Assembly: GCA_036343175.1 (NCBI GenBank)
Contig: JAZASR010000073.1
Span: 1-6,522 of the forward strand
DNA length: 6,522 bases
Direction of reading: 5' to 3'
Source of the DNA: JAEEJA01 sp036343175
GTDB lineage: Bacteria; Bacillota; Clostridia; Lachnospirales; Lachnospiraceae
Within the stretch, counting starts at the first letter, position 1; each line of letters starts with the position of its first letter. A program made the position numbers and the translations under genes. The notes beneath the pieces were generated by a model. The model was not told the origin of the DNA. It was given only the letters and a program-made list of their open reading frames with translations, and did not search any database. This document shows positions 4,727 to 6,522 of this stretch, in pieces.

Positions 4727-6442
4727 ATGAAAGAAAAATTTTCAAGAAAACTTTCAAGACCATTTGCATTTGTACTTGCATTCTGCCTTGCATTCAGCGG
4801 CCTTACTGCATGCGGAGGTACAGGCACAGATTCATCGGCGAATAAGTCAAGCACTGAAAAAGCAGAAGCTAAAACCATAAAGGATAAGAACTCAGATGCT
4901 TCAGAAACGGATGCTTCTAAGAGCACCGGTTCTGATAAGACATCTGCCGATGAACTTTCAACAACTGTCTCCAGGATCAGTGATGATGCTGATTCCCTGA
5001 AGGGCGGCAGCGGGGATTCTCTGACAACGACCATAGTTTCCACCAATTCCTGGACTCAGGGAACTGATACCTTCTATCAATACGATATAGAAGTAACCAA
5101 TAACTCCGACAGCCAGATAAAGTCCTGGTACTTGGATATCCCTCTGGATCAGAAGCCTCAGGTAAATTCAGCCTGGTGCTGCAAGTGGGAGATCAGATCT
5201 GACAATACACTCCACATCTATAATGAAGATTACAACGGAACCGTAGATGCAGGAAATAAGGTCACAGGCATAGGGGCTATCATCCAGTTCAGTAAAGAGG
5301 AAAAGAAGCTTGAAGGCACCTATATTTCAGCCGTTACTGATGGCATGAAGGACGGCACTGATAATGGTTCATCCGGATCATCAAAAGCCTCAAGGACAGG
5401 TGATGCTTCTTCAGATTCGGGCTCAAAAGGCGGTTCAGATGCAGGCAATGCTTCATCAGATGCCGGATCTTCTGACACAGACTCTGATGATGCCAATATG
5501 GAAAATGTCGATCCTGACTCATACTCGAAGACTTCGTATTACGGGAAGCACGGCAGACTGCATGTGGAAGGCCGCAATCTTGTAGATAAAAATGGTAAGA
5601 AGATAGTACTTAAAGGGGTCAGCACCCACGGTATCGGCTGGTTCCCTCAATATGTGAACTACAGGTCATTTAAGACATTAAAGAAGAAATATAAGGTTAA
5701 TGTCGTCCGTCTTGCCATGTATTCAGCAGAGGGCGCAGGATATGCGACCGGAGGCAATAAGACAGAGCTTCTGGAAACTATCGACCGTGGTGTTAAGGCA
5801 GCCACAAAGCTTGGTATGTATGTGATCATCGACTGGCATGTCCTTCAGGATCAGACTCCTTTAAAGTATCAGGGCGATGCTCTTAAGTTCTTTAAGAAGG
5901 TCTCAAAGAAATATAAGAAATACGGAAATGTGCTTTATGAGATCTGCAATGAGCCGAATGGGAGCGCCTTATGGTCAGATATTAAGCAATATTCAAAAAA
6001 GGTAATACCTGCTATCAGAAAGAATTCACCGAAGTCAGTTATCATAGTAGGTACGCCGACCTGGTCACAGGAAGTGGATAAGCCTGATCAGGATCCTCTT
6101 AAATATAAGAATGTCATGTATACACTTCATTTCTATGCGGCTACCCATAAGGATGATCTTCGGAACCGCATGGAGACAGCGCTTAAGCATGGAACACCGA
6201 TATTTATAACTGAGTTCTCTATCTGCGATGCCTCAGGAAACGGCGGCATAGACTATGGTTCGGCTGCAGCATGGAAGAAGCTCATCCGCAAGTACGGCAT
6301 ATCTTACTGCGCATGGAGCCTCTGCAATAAGGCCGAGTCAGCGTCACTTATAAAGTCTTCGTGTACGAAGACCTCCGGCTGGAAGAAGTCTGATCTGTCT
6401 GATACCGGTAAGTGGCTTAAGAAAATGCTTGCAGGCAAGTGA
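4727..6442 (+). CDS. Lipoprotein GH5 endoglucanase with CBM2-like module
   Basis: The 571-residue product is a secreted beta-1,4-glucanase probably attached to the outer face of the membrane. The ATG at 4727 is preceded by GGAGG at seven bases; an in-frame TTG at 4688 is disfavoured. Residues 1-29 form a lipoprotein signal peptide: basic n-region, hydrophobic core, lipobox LTAC with C29 as the lipid anchor. A Ser/Asp/Lys-rich spacer (30-95) leads to a CBM2-like beta-sandwich (about 98-203) with typical aromatic positions (W109, W134, W150, W154) and VTNNSDSQIKSW. A Ser/Gly/Asp linker (204-266) precedes a GH5 domain (about 271-571) of the GH5_2 type. Expected active-site residues are R328, H371 (IIDWH), N408-E409 (acid/base, EICNEP), H468-Y470 (LHFY), E496 (nucleophile, ITEFS) and W529. 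Expected substrates are cellulose or other beta-1,4-glucans. It is probably its own transcription unit, closed by the terminator at 6444. Confidence 0.93.
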   Translation: MKEKFSRKLSRPFAFVLAFCLAFSGLTACGGTGTDSSANKSSTEKAEAKTIKDKNSDASETDASKSTGSDKTSADELSTTVSRISDDADSLKGGSGDSLTTTIVSTNSWTQGTDTFYQYDIEVTNNSDSQIKSWYLDIPLDQKPQVNSAWCCKWEIRSDNTLHIYNEDYNGTVDAGNKVTGIGAIIQFSKEEKKLEGTYISAVTDGMKDGTDNGSSGSSKASRTGDASSDSGSKGGSDAGNASSDAGSSDTDSDDANMENVDPDSYSKTSYYGKHGRLHVEGRNLVDKNGKKIVLKGVSTHGIGWFPQYVNYRSFKTLKKKYKVNVVRLAMYSAEGAGYATGGNKTELLETIDRGVKAATKLGMYVIIDWHVLQDQTPLKYQGDALKFFKKVSKKYKKYGNVLYEICNEPNGSALWSDIKQYSKKVIPAIRKNSPKSVIIVGTPTWSQEVDKPDQDPLKYKNVMYTLHFYAATHKDDLRNRMETALKHGTPIFITEFSICDASGNGGIDYGSAAAWKKLIRKYGISYCAWSLCNKAESASLIKSSCTKTSGWKKSDLSDTGKWLKKMLAGK

Positions 6443-6443
6443 G

Positions 6444-6483
6444 ACTGTAAAGTGGATCACGACTTTTGACAGTGTATCTTTTT
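6444..6483 (+). terminator. Intrinsic terminator of the cellulase gene
   Basis: ACTGT (6444-6448) plus AAAGT (6449-6453) pair with ACTTT (6462-6466) and ACAGT (6469-6473), giving ten base pairs with a two-base bulge and an 8-base loop, followed by a T tract at 6479-6483. It begins one base after the stop codon, as expected for a rho-independent terminator. Confidence 0.65.
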
Positions 6484-6499
6484 ACTTGAAATGTCTGCA

Positions 6500-6515
6500 G
6501 GCAGCGAAAGCTGTC
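6500..6515. other. GNRA-capped hairpin at the window end
   Basis: GGCAGC (6500-6505) pairs with GCTGTC (6510-6515) through six pairs including one G-T, closed by a GAAA tetraloop; TGAAA and TTTCA just outside could add an outer stem. It is followed by TTTCATA and then the sequence ends. It may be a second terminator or the start of a structured RNA; the window is too short to tell. Confidence 0.4.
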
Positions 6516-6522
6516 TTTCATA

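Noticed and set aside
4684..5046. Minus-strand ORF of 120 codons over the start of the cellulase
   Set aside because: It is antisense to the signal peptide and Ser/Asp-rich spacer; its Val/Glu/Ser bias mirrors that low-complexity region.
5364..5585. Plus-strand ORF of 73 codons within the cellulase linker
   Set aside because: It is an alternative frame of the repetitive Ser/Gly/Asp linker, with no independent start signal.

Overview
This window reads as the chromosome (or a large secondary replicon) of an anaerobic Firmicute, most likely a rumen or gut Lachnospiraceae of the Butyrivibrio/Pseudobutyrivibrio type. That placement is an inference. It rests on AT-rich intergenic DNA with strong GGAGG ribosome binding sites, an XRE-Uma2 fusion protein, a hypoxanthine-DNA glycosylase of the clostridial type and a lipoprotein-anchored GH5 cellulase. 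No rRNA, tRNA, CRISPR array or complete mobile element is visible.

Left part (1-1205, genes on the minus strand). The window opens inside a tandem array whose 38-bp unit is itself a doublet of 19-bp half-units; the heptamer TTATAAG or a close variant recurs every 19 bp eight times. Next comes a short minus-strand operon: a well-formed promoter (841-869), a 37-residue Lys-rich small protein (632-745) and queD (207-611). Upstream of it lies a decayed MgtC/SapB-family gene (889-1205). Its first transmembrane segment and C-terminal cytoplasmic domain survive, but the membrane core between them is gone and the two remnants are out of frame.

Middle (1206-2401). The divergent intergenic region carries a candidate promoter facing the mgtC remnant, then an elaborate plus-strand control region: three TTTCCA-type boxes at exact 11-bp spacing, an extended -10 promoter, and a perfect 11-bp inverted repeat at the expected transcription start. 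It drives an XRE-type helix-turn-helix protein fused to a Uma2-type PD-(D/E)xK nuclease domain.

Right part (2402-6522). After a possibly structured gap and a second extended -10 promoter come queF (preQ0 reductase) and, overlapping it by one base, a two-enzyme fusion: an N-terminal hypoxanthine (deoxyinosine) DNA glycosylase joined to a C-terminal YfiH/PgeF/LACC1 domain. The last gene encodes a secreted, lipid-anchored cellulase with a CBM2-like module, a Ser/Gly/Asp linker and a GH5 catalytic domain, followed by an intrinsic terminator.

Functional themes. queD and queF are two steps of queuosine precursor synthesis; queC, queE and later genes are not in the window. queF and the glycosylase-YfiH fusion form an operon centred on purine and deazapurine chemistry. 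The cellulase looks like a separate transcription unit for plant fibre use. The most unusual items are the glycosylase-YfiH fusion, the 19-bp phased repeat, the control region of the XRE-Uma2 gene and the collapsed mgtC-like gene.
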